DNA of 22,424 bases from a virus: the IMG/VR virus record IMGVR_UViG_3300028761_000006, positions 1 through 22,424 of that record; one strand, written 5' to 3'. A program made the position numbers and the translations under genes. Below the pieces are notes generated by a model that worked only from the letters and a program-made list of their open reading frames with translations, ran no database searches and was not told the DNA's origin. Shown here one piece after another: positions 12,440 through 20,575 of the stretch; within the stretch, counting starts at the first letter, position 1, and every line of letters starts with the position of its first letter.

Positions 12440-12878
12440 TCTTAAGCTCCTTTGTTTTGCGTTCGCCAACGGGCGGGGTGTTTTTGAGAAACTCCATCAG
12501 CGCGTTTCCGCTCAGTTTGCTTTGCTGCGGCATCGTCTTGAACAGCCTGGCCCGCGACTGCGGCGACAGTCCCATTTGCTCTTCCGCTTTCCGCATCTCT
12601 TCGCTTGTCGCACGCCATAGCGAAACCGCTTTGTTATATGTCATATCCTTGTCACCGCGGCGATAAAGCAGGTACTCCGCCGCACGTCGCATCAGCATGT
12701 ACGCATGGCAGTAGCGTTCGAGCAGCAGTCTGTCGAGCTCGCGCAGGTGCCTGCCCCACAACTCAACCACACGTCGCCACAGCTTTTTCGCTTCATCAGG
12801 CAGGTGGTCAGGTGGATCGCCAACGGGCGGCAGGGTCAGGTCAACTTGCTGAATCTCTTTCGGTTTCCTGCCACGCAT
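12423..12878 (-). CDS. terS: Phage terminase small subunit, P27 family
   Basis: 151 residues, the DNA-recognition subunit that delivers genomes to the large terminase. The N-terminus MRGRKPKE, then LPPVGDPPDHLPDEAKKLWRR and the late EEMRKAEEQMGLSPQSRARL are the recognisable marks of the P27 (Terminase_4) family: a basic GRKPK start, 'P..L...A...W' and a terminal 'LGLTPSSR'-type helix. Length is normal. The ribosome site is weak. Unusually it lies about 4 kb upstream of terL, with a methylase, a peptidase and membrane proteins in between, all on the same strand. Confidence 0.85.
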   Translation of the reverse strand: MRGRKPKEIQQVDLTLPPVGDPPDHLPDEAKKLWRRVVELWGRHLRELDRLLLERYCHAYMLMRRAAEYLLYRRGDKDMTYNKAVSLWRATSEEMRKAEEQMGLSPQSRARLFKTMPQQSKLSGNALMEFLKNTPPVGERKTKELKNASRK

Positions 12879-12937
12879 AGATAAGAGCCGCAGCCAGCAA
12901 TGCGACGGCTATTGCGAAGCTAACTTATAGCGTGCGA

Positions 12938-15004
12938 CTACTCGCTCGGCTTTGGCCACTTCTTCAGCGGACAATCCTGGTCGCGGTACCAGGTGCGCCC
13001 CAGCGCGCCGTTCGGGAATTGACGCAAGTAGCAACCGCACTCGCCGCACCGCTCACCGAATCGCGCTTCGCAGAGAAGACAAACTTGCCAGCGTTTGCGG
13101 GCTTCCGCCGGAGAGAGATAACCTTTGCCAGCAAACAGTGAGCGGAACCAGAACCACAGCTTAAACGCCAGGTAGCGATGCACCAACTTCCAAACGGGCG
13201 GCGGCTTCTTTTTCTCTGACTCAATGCGTGTGAGTATCGCCATGCCGCCGTTTCGCTTGACGTAGTACGACCGTGTGAACTCTGTGTGCTCGTTCAACAG
13301 CTTTTGCAGGTCGAACGCGAAGTCGGTCTTGGGTTCAGAGCTTCCCTGCGGCAGGTATGTGATTTCGGGTTGCAACGCGATGATGCGGGCGTAGCGCGGC
13401 GCGATGTCAGCAACGAGACTTTGGAGCGGCGGGTATATGTGATGACGCACGAGCACCAGGTCGTCTTTGTCACTGATTTCCTCAGTGCTCACGCTGTCTC
13501 GCTTGGCAATTCGCGCTTCGCTTCCCGCAAGCGGAATGCCCGCCATCTCGCCGCCAGGTAGCAGGAACACCTGCGACGGTCGCGGCTCGCTGTATGCGAG
13601 GATTGCCGCCAGCATGTCAGCGTAGCGACCCGCAACCCACACGCGCCGCTCACGCACGGCTTCGGAGATAGTCGGCACGTGCATCAGCACGTCAGTGAGT
13701 GTGCGATACTTTTCCGACTGCGTGTCTCTTGCGATCTGTTCGAGCCACACGCGCATGGTTTGCGGTACGTCGGGCGGCAAGCGTACCTGAATGTGTACGC
13801 CCTGCGGCTGGCCAGCTGGCGCGTTCGCTGTTATCTGGGGTCGAGCTACGTTTTGAGGATTAGCACCTGCGCACGCCACGCATTGCTCCTTTCTTTGCTC
13901 TGCTTCAGCCATGATTTGCTGCCATTCCTGTTCCGAAAGCCGCGTTGTTAGCGCGTTGTCTTTGCCCAGGACAAAATGCTCGTAAATATCTTGCACGCTG
14001 CGATTGCAGGCGTACTTCGACATGAGCACAAAGTTGCGAGCTTTATCAATCTTCCGAACCGGCGCTCGCACGTGTCGCTGCCCGAAGTAGTGCCGCCACT
14101 CCAAACCACGCACAATGCGCACGTCGCGTCCAACGTGTCTGTAGAGTCCGTGAATCAGTCCTTCTTCACCACCGAACCCCTGGACGCCAGCGGGAGCAAA
14201 CCCAAGCCAGGACTCGCGGCGCACGCAGAAAACTCCCAGCCCCAACATCGGCACGGGATAGCTAGCAACGTCTGTCTCGATGGCTGGTCGGTAACCGAAC
14301 TCGCGCAGTCGGCGTTCGTGTCCGTAGAACTGCATGCCCGCCGGAAGCCGCTCGCCGCAAACGGGACATTGTTCCACGTTGCCGTCTTTGCCTTGCAAAA
14401 TCGGGTCGCTTACTGTCGCACCCCAGAATCGCAGCACTGAACGTTCAGTCACCAGGACGGGATCGGGCCAGGGGCAGAAGTAGAACTTGCTGCATTTGCA
14501 GACCCACACGCGCGAGCTGATGCCCAGCATTTCGTTACGCCATTTCGGAACGTAGCAGTCGTCGTAGGCAATCCGTTCACCATCGCCCGCAACTGGATCG
14601 GAGTCGTAAACCAGCGGGCCGTGCAGCAGGTCGTCTGTCAGCGGATTGTCAGTGAGATAACGCACCAGCGCCGCGAGCGACTTTGCAGTGACATAGACGT
14701 GACTGTCAAGCATCAACACGAAATCGCCGCGTGCTTCGCGTATCGCTTTGTCTCTCGGATATGCCGTTCCCACCACCTCGTTTGCGAGTAAATAGCGAAT
14801 GCCCGACGCAGCGCAGAATGCTCGCAACCACCGTGAGTTCACCTGCGACTGCGGGTCATTGTCGGCGACGAGCAGCTCGATTTCGCTATTCCAGTCAGGA
14901 ATCAGAGTGCGCAGTTCGGCGATGGCGTGGCGCAGCTGCGTGAAGGTGAACCATATTCCTTCGTCGTCGCGGTATGTTGCAGAGGCGATGGTCAGGGATG
15001 TCAT
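12938..15004 (-). CDS. GT2-fold glycosyltransferase with polypeptide-GalNAc-transferase-like motifs and C-terminal zinc cluster
   Basis: 688 residues. Residues 1-330 form a GT-A glycosyltransferase: LLVADND (44-50), then RDKAIREARGDFVLMLDSH (84-102), where the sugar-nucleotide metal motif is DSH, as in polypeptide GalNAc-transferases, and GFGGEEGLIHGLY (276-288) with LEWRHYFG, recalling their 'WGGEN' and downstream His. Internal cysteines (CKC 169-171, CPVCG 213-217) may bind metal. Residues about 400-640 form a second, unrecognised domain. The end is a compact zinc cluster (C642, C645, C653, C656, C658, C678). It follows the Thr-rich Cys protein by 21 bases and may glycosylate it (inference). 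Confidence 0.8.
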   Translation of the reverse strand: MTSLTIASATYRDDEGIWFTFTQLRHAIAELRTLIPDWNSEIELLVADNDPQSQVNSRWLRAFCAASGIRYLLANEVVGTAYPRDKAIREARGDFVLMLDSHVYVTAKSLAALVRYLTDNPLTDDLLHGPLVYDSDPVAGDGERIAYDDCYVPKWRNEMLGISSRVWVCKCSKFYFCPWPDPVLVTERSVLRFWGATVSDPILQGKDGNVEQCPVCGERLPAGMQFYGHERRLREFGYRPAIETDVASYPVPMLGLGVFCVRRESWLGFAPAGVQGFGGEEGLIHGLYRHVGRDVRIVRGLEWRHYFGQRHVRAPVRKIDKARNFVLMSKYACNRSVQDIYEHFVLGKDNALTTRLSEQEWQQIMAEAEQRKEQCVACAGANPQNVARPQITANAPAGQPQGVHIQVRLPPDVPQTMRVWLEQIARDTQSEKYRTLTDVLMHVPTISEAVRERRVWVAGRYADMLAAILAYSEPRPSQVFLLPGGEMAGIPLAGSEARIAKRDSVSTEEISDKDDLVLVRHHIYPPLQSLVADIAPRYARIIALQPEITYLPQGSSEPKTDFAFDLQKLLNEHTEFTRSYYVKRNGGMAILTRIESEKKKPPPVWKLVHRYLAFKLWFWFRSLFAGKGYLSPAEARKRWQVCLLCEARFGERCGECGCYLRQFPNGALGRTWYRDQDCPLKKWPKPSE

Positions 15005-15025
15005 GGCGATGTCAGTAACTGAATA

Positions 15026-17053
15026 TCAATAATCGCATAGGATAATGTGCCAGCCCACGCTCCATTCGTGGCACATGAAGTACAAGTCAGGTCGGCACTG
15101 ACAGCCAGTTGGGCAGGGCCCGAATATGTCCCAGTAGTAGTTGCCTTGACCATCAGTTTGACATGACGCGTAACAGTACCATAACGTGCAGTCCTGGCTT
15201 GTGGTAGTGTCGGTCGTCGTGGTGCTGGACGTGGTTGTAGTGTCGGTCGTCGTGGTGCTGGCCACATAACAGGGTTGATGCAAAACTTGACCGGCGTATT
15301 CTGTTCCAGAACACGGGAACGGTGGAGGATCGCACGTACAAGGCGGCTGGCAAGGCTCGATTAGCCACCACTGCCAAGTATAGCCGTCATCATTAGAGTG
15401 GCAGCTCCACCGGCAACCATACTGCAAGCATGACGGCGTTGTCGTGGTCGTCGTGGTGCTGGACGTGGTTGTGGTGGTGCTGGACAGGGTTGTGGTGGTG
15501 CTGGACAGGGTTGTGGTGGTTGTCGGCTCGCACGCGAGTGCGTAGTACCCATCGCGACCTGGACAAGGCCCGCTTGGTGGGGTAACGCAATCGCAACCGA
15601 TAGGACAATCATGACTAACGAGAGTCCACACACCTCCAGCACAGTAGTAGTCGCAGAAGTGAGCGAGGCAGTTCACGGAAGTCGTTGTAGTCTCAGTGGT
15701 CGTGGTTGTCGGCGGGTGACACGTAAACGCCCGCACCTGACCCACGGTGGCGCACACACAATCTTCTTCGGGCGGCATAACGTCATTGTTGCACAAACAC
15801 CCTTGCGGACAGTGCTCAATTCTCTGCCAGAAGAAACGGCCGTCCCAGTTAATGCACTTCCATTTACACAAGTGCTGCGAACAGAGTTCCGCGGTGGTAG
15901 TAGTGCCGCTTCCGGTCGTCGTGGTGCTGGATGTTTGGTCTGGTCTGTAGCAAGGCGTCATCGTGCCTTCGCCGGGGATTGAACAAGTAATCGGCGATGG
16001 CGGGTCGCACATACATCCGGCTGCGGCATCACATCTGTTCTCACGCAGCAGCCATACATCCGCCATAGCCTGTTCAGACCAAGCGCAGGTCCAGGTGCAA
16101 TAATCTGAACAACGCGGCGGCGGTGGCGGTGTCGGGCAGTTACATGGAAGCTGTACAAGCATGTACGACACCTGCGGGGGGCAGGGTTGTTCCGGCGGCG
16201 TACAGCAACATTCCACATGGCCGCAGGTGTTGTTTGCGAGAGTGTAAATGCCGGACTGACAGAGCCACTGGCACGCACCGGGCAGAGTTGTGGTTGTGGA
16301 CGGGAACTCGGTGCATTTGGAGGCCCTGTACTTGAGGGTTAAATTGAAATAGCTATGGACATCGCATGGAATATTAGGCGGGATACACGTGTAATTGGGA
16401 CACCTACAAGGTGTATCCAGAACCCACTGGAATGTGCACGTGTCGGCGGTGCCTTGGCACACCCACCAACATGTATGCGGACACCTATCTGAACAGGGAT
16501 ACGTAATTGTGTATGAAGGGTCGCAAGGACATATCGTCTGCGGACTGCCGTACGGGAGACCGTACAGGTATTCGTAACAGAAGCAACAATGCCTCAGCGG
16601 GCATGTGTCCTCCACCAACACCATCATCCATTCCCCATTAACCATCGCACACCGGTATGTGCAACCCCCCTCCACATCACGGCACTTAACATCCTCACAA
16701 GGAACGGATGTGGTGGTGTCTGACGTTGACGTAGAACCAGTTATGGATGACTCTGACGTCGTCGTTGAGTAGTCGCAGTATGTCAGTAGTATTGATCCAA
16801 CCGCCGTGTTGTCACACACACTTGCTGGTTGCGGACAGACACAACCGGTCGGGCATGTCGTGACAATCTGCCACACGTACTCCCCCGCTTCATTCAGAAC
16901 GCACTGCCACTGACACTGCGCATCGTCGCACTGCACACCGCCTGGCCCGCGCCACAGCCGCGGCGCCACCGGTTCCGCTTTTGTTCCACGCGGCCCTAAG
17001 AGCTGTTCGCTAAGCCACTGCGCTGCGCGTTTGCCGAGTACGAAGATGTCCAT
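15026..17053 (-). CDS. Nine-repeat Cys-rich protein with Thr-rich mucin-like linkers
   Basis: 675 residues from ATG 17053 (GTG 17068 is alternative). About nine modules of 60-80 residues repeat the pattern C-x(3-4)-C-x-W/Y-x-C, 6-10 residues, a W-rich strand, then CP-x-G-C-x-C, P-rich turn, C, and a last C. Examples are CQWQCVLNEAGEYVWQIVTT followed by CPTGCVC near the start, and CYASCQTDGQGNYYWDIFGP followed by CPTGCQC near the end. Linkers between most modules are Thr/Ser runs (TTTTTLSSTTTTLSS, STTTTDTTTTSS). No signal peptide or membrane helix is clear. The high even number of Cys suggests disulfides outside the cell, so a tail fibre/adhesin or decoration protein fits its place after the tail genes. 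Family unknown to me. Confidence 0.85.
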   Translation of the reverse strand: MDIFVLGKRAAQWLSEQLLGPRGTKAEPVAPRLWRGPGGVQCDDAQCQWQCVLNEAGEYVWQIVTTCPTGCVCPQPASVCDNTAVGSILLTYCDYSTTTSESSITGSTSTSDTTTSVPCEDVKCRDVEGGCTYRCAMVNGEWMMVLVEDTCPLRHCCFCYEYLYGLPYGSPQTICPCDPSYTITYPCSDRCPHTCWWVCQGTADTCTFQWVLDTPCRCPNYTCIPPNIPCDVHSYFNLTLKYRASKCTEFPSTTTTLPGACQWLCQSGIYTLANNTCGHVECCCTPPEQPCPPQVSYMLVQLPCNCPTPPPPPRCSDYCTWTCAWSEQAMADVWLLRENRCDAAAGCMCDPPSPITCSIPGEGTMTPCYRPDQTSSTTTTGSGTTTTAELCSQHLCKWKCINWDGRFFWQRIEHCPQGCLCNNDVMPPEEDCVCATVGQVRAFTCHPPTTTTTETTTTSVNCLAHFCDYYCAGGVWTLVSHDCPIGCDCVTPPSGPCPGRDGYYALACEPTTTTTLSSTTTTLSSTTTTTSSTTTTTTTPSCLQYGCRWSCHSNDDGYTWQWWLIEPCQPPCTCDPPPFPCSGTEYAGQVLHQPCYVASTTTTDTTTTSSTTTTDTTTSQDCTLWYCYASCQTDGQGNYYWDIFGPCPTGCQCRPDLYFMCHEWSVGWHIILCDY
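15204..15261. repeat. Direct repeat in a Thr-rich linker, 25 bp, 33-bp period
   Basis: A 25-bp segment containing GTAGTGTCGGTCGTCGTGG occurs at 15204-15228 and again at 15237-15261. The 33-bp period equals 11 codons, so copies encode the same Thr/Ser/Asp linker and unit loss or gain keeps the frame. Confidence 0.8.
15470..15511. repeat. Perfect 21-bp tandem duplication in a Thr-rich linker
   Basis: Two adjacent identical 21-bp units (15470-15490, 15491-15511), with core GTGGTGGTGCTGGACAGGG, are followed by a partial third copy. Each is 7 codons of a TTTTLSS-type linker. In-frame slippage could change linker length. Confidence 0.8.
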
Positions 17054-17055
17054 CG

Positions 17056-17928
17056 TTAGCCGATCCACGTCGAGAAATTTGCTACATCGTAGAACCTGAA
17101 TGTGAGGTAAACGGGCTGAGCGCCCTGCGGCAAAAGACGTCCGCGACCGTCGAGTAGAACTGGTTGCCCTAACGGATTACCCCGGTCGTCCACTGCAAGT
17201 TTTTTGCGGCCATCCGCGTCGAGATAGAAGTAACCGGCGTCCAGAATTTCGGTCGGTATCCACTTCTCCTGGTTGTACACGACCACGAATCGGCACTGCC
17301 AGACCCAGAAGTTGTTGACTTTTGTGAACGTTGCATCAACGGACTCGCAAAGCAGAGTATGTTTCTCGAAACCGCGGTAGTTGCTGTCATTCACGCGGTT
17401 GGTCATAGCCAGCACTAGGTTCAGCACGGGGTATCCTGGCGCGTAATACTTAGTGAACGTAATCACTCCCAAAACTCTTGTGATGAAAATTGGCTCAGAA
17501 AATACGCCTTGTGCTGAATTGACGAGTGGCCTTGCGTCCCTATCTTTGGTTGCCGCAACTTCCTGCTTGCGCCCGGTGATGCTGATTTCAATCGGCCACG
17601 TCGTCGGGTCGCCGGTCATGCGCGTGCTGCCGCCAGCTGGCGGAGTGGCTCTGTCATGCGAACCGACCTGCGACGGTTCCGGCATGCGATAAATAAGTTC
17701 GACGTGCCAGACGTTTTTCTCCTTGCCGATCTCCTGCAACCGCGGGCGGATTTCCTCTAGGAACAGAGCCGGCGCGTCAGGATGCGCAGTGCCGAGAACA
17801 ACTCCAGGCGCAGCAGCTACAGCGGGGACACCTACGTTTTTTTCGGCGATAACGAGATACGTTTCGACAATCTCGCTTCGCCCTGTGAGCGAGCCAGTTC
17901 CTGACCTGCTTAGCAGTTTGACTTCCAC
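17056..17928 (-). CDS. Hypothetical tail-associated structural protein
   Basis: 290 residues from a GTG at 17928 with AAGGTG upstream. I do not recognise it. It is beta-rich and soluble, with stretches such as VWHVELIYRMPEP, WPIEISITGRKQE, FWVWQCRFVVVYNQEKW and YLTFRFYDVANF. It follows the tape measure gene by 8 bases and precedes the Cys-rich protein by 2. In siphophages the gene after the tape measure usually encodes a distal tail or baseplate protein, so that role is the best positional guess. No catalytic motif is visible. Confidence 0.75.
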   Translation of the reverse strand: MEVKLLSRSGTGSLTGRSEIVETYLVIAEKNVGVPAVAAAPGVVLGTAHPDAPALFLEEIRPRLQEIGKEKNVWHVELIYRMPEPSQVGSHDRATPPAGGSTRMTGDPTTWPIEISITGRKQEVAATKDRDARPLVNSAQGVFSEPIFITRVLGVITFTKYYAPGYPVLNLVLAMTNRVNDSNYRGFEKHTLLCESVDATFTKVNNFWVWQCRFVVVYNQEKWIPTEILDAGYFYLDADGRKKLAVDDRGNPLGQPVLLDGRGRLLPQGAQPVYLTFRFYDVANFSTWIG

Positions 17929-17936
17929 GGTTCACC

Positions 17937-20252
17937 TTACGGCCCCACCACTCGCGGCGCATCCTGGCGTTCGACTGCGCGCGCGATGCGGTGCTGCGCT
18001 TCCAGCTGCTGACGAGCGAGCTGGGCTAGTTGTGGCAATATCTCACGTGCGATGTCCCGCGCCTGAGCTTGCGCTTCGCGTTGCAGCAAGAGCCTCGCTT
18101 CTTCGACGCTACCCTTGACGATGGGCCGCATCTGCGAGAAGTTCTGCATGATGTTCTGTCCAACCTGGACAAACAGTTGTTCAAGCAGCCGCGCGTGCTC
18201 CTGCGCACCAATCAAACCTTTTTGCAGTGCGATGTCGAGCAGTGCTGCATTTCGTGCCGCGTCCGCAAACGCGGGCGGAATACCGCTTGCAGCCTCGCGC
18301 ATACGGTTGACCGCATCAGCGGCATCTTTCAATAGCGTTGCCTCACCGAGACGCCTAGCGGCTTCAGCTGCATCAGCGAACGCTTTGTTGATTGCGTCAA
18401 CTCGCTCTTTGTCGAGAAAACCGCCTTGCCGTACCTCGCCAACCTGGCGGCGCAGAATTTCGAGACGCGCTTCCTGCTGCGTGAAACCGCGAGCAAGCAG
18501 CTCGTTTTCGAGTGCTGCGCGATTAAGTTCCTCGCCGAGTTCGCGTGCGGACTTAGCTACCTGCGCGATTTCCGCTGCCTGCTTTGCGAACTGGAGTTGT
18601 TCAATCACGCCTTGCGGGGCACCTGCCTGCTGTAACTGCGTCAGGAGTCGGCCAAAGTCCTGGCCCAGGAGTTTATCAATTTCCTCGTTCAGCTCGCGGA
18701 TGCGCTTGTTCGCTTCGGTCTCAGCGACAACGCGAAGTTGCTGGGCGCGCTTTTGCTCCAACTGAGCTAACTCAGCGACAGCTTGCCGCTCTTGTTCACG
18801 CAGTTTTGCGAGCAATCCGCCAACCTGCGTCCACGCGTTCAGGACGGCTTTCGTCTGTTCGTCTGGCTCTGCGGCACCGGCCATCGCTCGCTGCGCCGCC
18901 TGGCCAGCCGGCTCCAACCGGCGAAACTCAGCTTCCACCTGCGCAATCGCTTCGCGGATTTGGCGGAGCTTTTCTGTTGCTTTTGCTTGTGCGTCGTCAA
19001 ACTGCTGTGTGATGTCAACGGCGAATTTCGGAACATCGAGCTTGACCGCCAACGCCGCCGACTTCTGCCGCTCTGCGAAGGCTTTGGTCATCTCGTCGTC
19101 GAGCTTTTTCACTGCCTCGGCAGCTTCCCTTGCCGCTTTGGTGGTGCCTACTGCGACTTGGGCAACCGTCGCAAAACCTCCCGCACTATCGGCAACTTGC
19201 CGGGATGCCACTGCGAGCTGCTTGGCACTGTCGGCGGCCTCTTGACTCTTTCTGTCGAAAATTCCCAACTGCGAAACCGCGGCAACCGCCAGACTCGCTG
19301 CAACCGTGGCCGTCGCAAGTAGCGCAATGCCAGCTGGGCCAGCAAGCGCAGTCAGGAATGCCTTTACCGCTGCCACAGCAATCAATGCCGTGCGATACAC
19401 CGCCATCGCTGCTGTTACCGCCATAATCACCGCACGCCAGGCCAGGAACGCGCCCGCGACGGCCAATGCTGTGCGAATGAGAGTCATCACCGCGGCAGCG
19501 TTGTCCAGCAGAAACTTTGTGAAGTTGACGACTGCCGCAGCAACAGAGTTGATAGCGGGAGCCAGGCTGGCAATGATCAGCGTGCTGATAGATTTCGCAA
19601 CCCCGCCCATTTTGGTAAACGAGTCGCTCAGTTCCTCAATCTGTTTTTGCCCGGTTTCGCCGATAGCACCAAGCGCACGCGACATCAGACCAGGCCCGCC
19701 TTCCAGGTCCTGGGGGCGGAGTTTCAGAAATTCGCGGCCACTTCGGCCGAACAGCGCATGCGCCACCGCCTCGCGCGATTCCTGGTTCAGCGATCGCATT
19801 GCGGTAACGATCTTTTTCAACTTCTCCTCAAGCGGCAGTCCAATCAAGTCGTCCGCACTCAGACCCAGTTGCGCGAGTGCATCTGCCGCTTCACCGCTTC
19901 CTGATTGTGCATCAGCCAGCGCCCGCTGGAGTCGGTGAAGTCCTGCCTGCAACGCTTCTGTGCTGATGCCTGCCAGGCTCGCCTTACCCGCGATATTAGC
20001 GAACGCTTCCGCAGACTCTCCCAGTGCCCGTGAGCTTTTGATTATTGCGTCCACCGAGTTCGTGAACTCTTTCAAACCAGCCAGCCCCTGGAACGCGACA
20101 AACGCACCGAGTGCTTTCTTTGCCAGCGAGCTGACACTTTCCATCTTCGTCTCGAATGACTTGCGAAAGTCTTCGGTCTGTTTCTCGACGCGCTTGATAG
20201 CGTTGACAAACTCAATTGCGTCAGCGCTGATGCGTACACCGATGTCGGGCAT
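17937..20252 (-). CDS. Phage tail tape measure protein
   Basis: 771 residues, fixing tail length during assembly. The N-terminal part is helical (AIEFVNAIKRVEKQTEDFRK, then GLAGLKEFTNSVDAIIKSSR). The central zone (about 225-340) is a string of Ala/Val/Leu-rich hydrophobic helices (AVIMAVTAAMAVYRTALIAV, ALAGPAGIALLATATVAASL), typical of tape measures that enter the host membrane. The rest is long Gln/Ala/Glu/Arg coiled coil (QQLRVVAETEANKRIRELNE). Its position after the two chaperone genes, with a 1-base overlap at 20252, is diagnostic. At roughly 0.15 nm per residue the tail would be about 115 nm, a rule-of-thumb estimate. Confidence 0.93.
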   Translation of the reverse strand: MPDIGVRISADAIEFVNAIKRVEKQTEDFRKSFETKMESVSSLAKKALGAFVAFQGLAGLKEFTNSVDAIIKSSRALGESAEAFANIAGKASLAGISTEALQAGLHRLQRALADAQSGSGEAADALAQLGLSADDLIGLPLEEKLKKIVTAMRSLNQESREAVAHALFGRSGREFLKLRPQDLEGGPGLMSRALGAIGETGQKQIEELSDSFTKMGGVAKSISTLIIASLAPAINSVAAAVVNFTKFLLDNAAAVMTLIRTALAVAGAFLAWRAVIMAVTAAMAVYRTALIAVAAVKAFLTALAGPAGIALLATATVAASLAVAAVSQLGIFDRKSQEAADSAKQLAVASRQVADSAGGFATVAQVAVGTTKAAREAAEAVKKLDDEMTKAFAERQKSAALAVKLDVPKFAVDITQQFDDAQAKATEKLRQIREAIAQVEAEFRRLEPAGQAAQRAMAGAAEPDEQTKAVLNAWTQVGGLLAKLREQERQAVAELAQLEQKRAQQLRVVAETEANKRIRELNEEIDKLLGQDFGRLLTQLQQAGAPQGVIEQLQFAKQAAEIAQVAKSARELGEELNRAALENELLARGFTQQEARLEILRRQVGEVRQGGFLDKERVDAINKAFADAAEAARRLGEATLLKDAADAVNRMREAASGIPPAFADAARNAALLDIALQKGLIGAQEHARLLEQLFVQVGQNIMQNFSQMRPIVKGSVEEARLLLQREAQAQARDIAREILPQLAQLARQQLEAQHRIARAVERQDAPRVVGP

Positions 20253-20575
20253 TACTTAATCCCCAAGAAAAATCGCACGAGGGCTTCGGCCTCTTGGACG
20301 GTCTTGGGTTCATAAAACCTGCCCGGTTGCGGGCCGCGGTCTTCAGCGAAGTCGGGCATGAAATCAAGCGGGCTGAACGGTTCACGTGAGGCGTCGCGGT
20401 AAACGTTAGCAATCGTGCTGGCGATGATACCAGCGCGCAAGTCGCTGCGTTCTTCGCCCCACGGCTCGAGCTGATAATATGCTGCCCACAGTTGCAATTC
20501 GCTCCAGCTCATATCTGCAATCTCCGCTAATGTCTTTCCGAGCCGGAGCGCGAGCCGCAGCACGAAACGCAGCAT
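20252..20575 (-). CDS. Tail assembly chaperone, downstream partner (DUF4035 / lambda T-like)
   Basis: 107 residues. WSELQLWAAYYQLEPWGEER (24-43), followed by SDLRAGIIASTIANVYRD, is the recognisable signature of the DUF4035 tail assembly family, which occupies the T position of lambda-like tails. It starts with ATG just after the slippery site of the upstream gene and lies in its -1 frame, with the -1 frame open all the way back to the slip site. It may therefore be made mainly as the C-terminal part of a G-T-like fusion that coats the tape measure. It overlaps the tape measure gene by one base. Confidence 0.85.
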   Translation of the reverse strand: MLRFVLRLALRLGKTLAEIADMSWSELQLWAAYYQLEPWGEERSDLRAGIIASTIANVYRDASREPFSPLDFMPDFAEDRGPQPGRFYEPKTVQEAEALVRFFLGIK

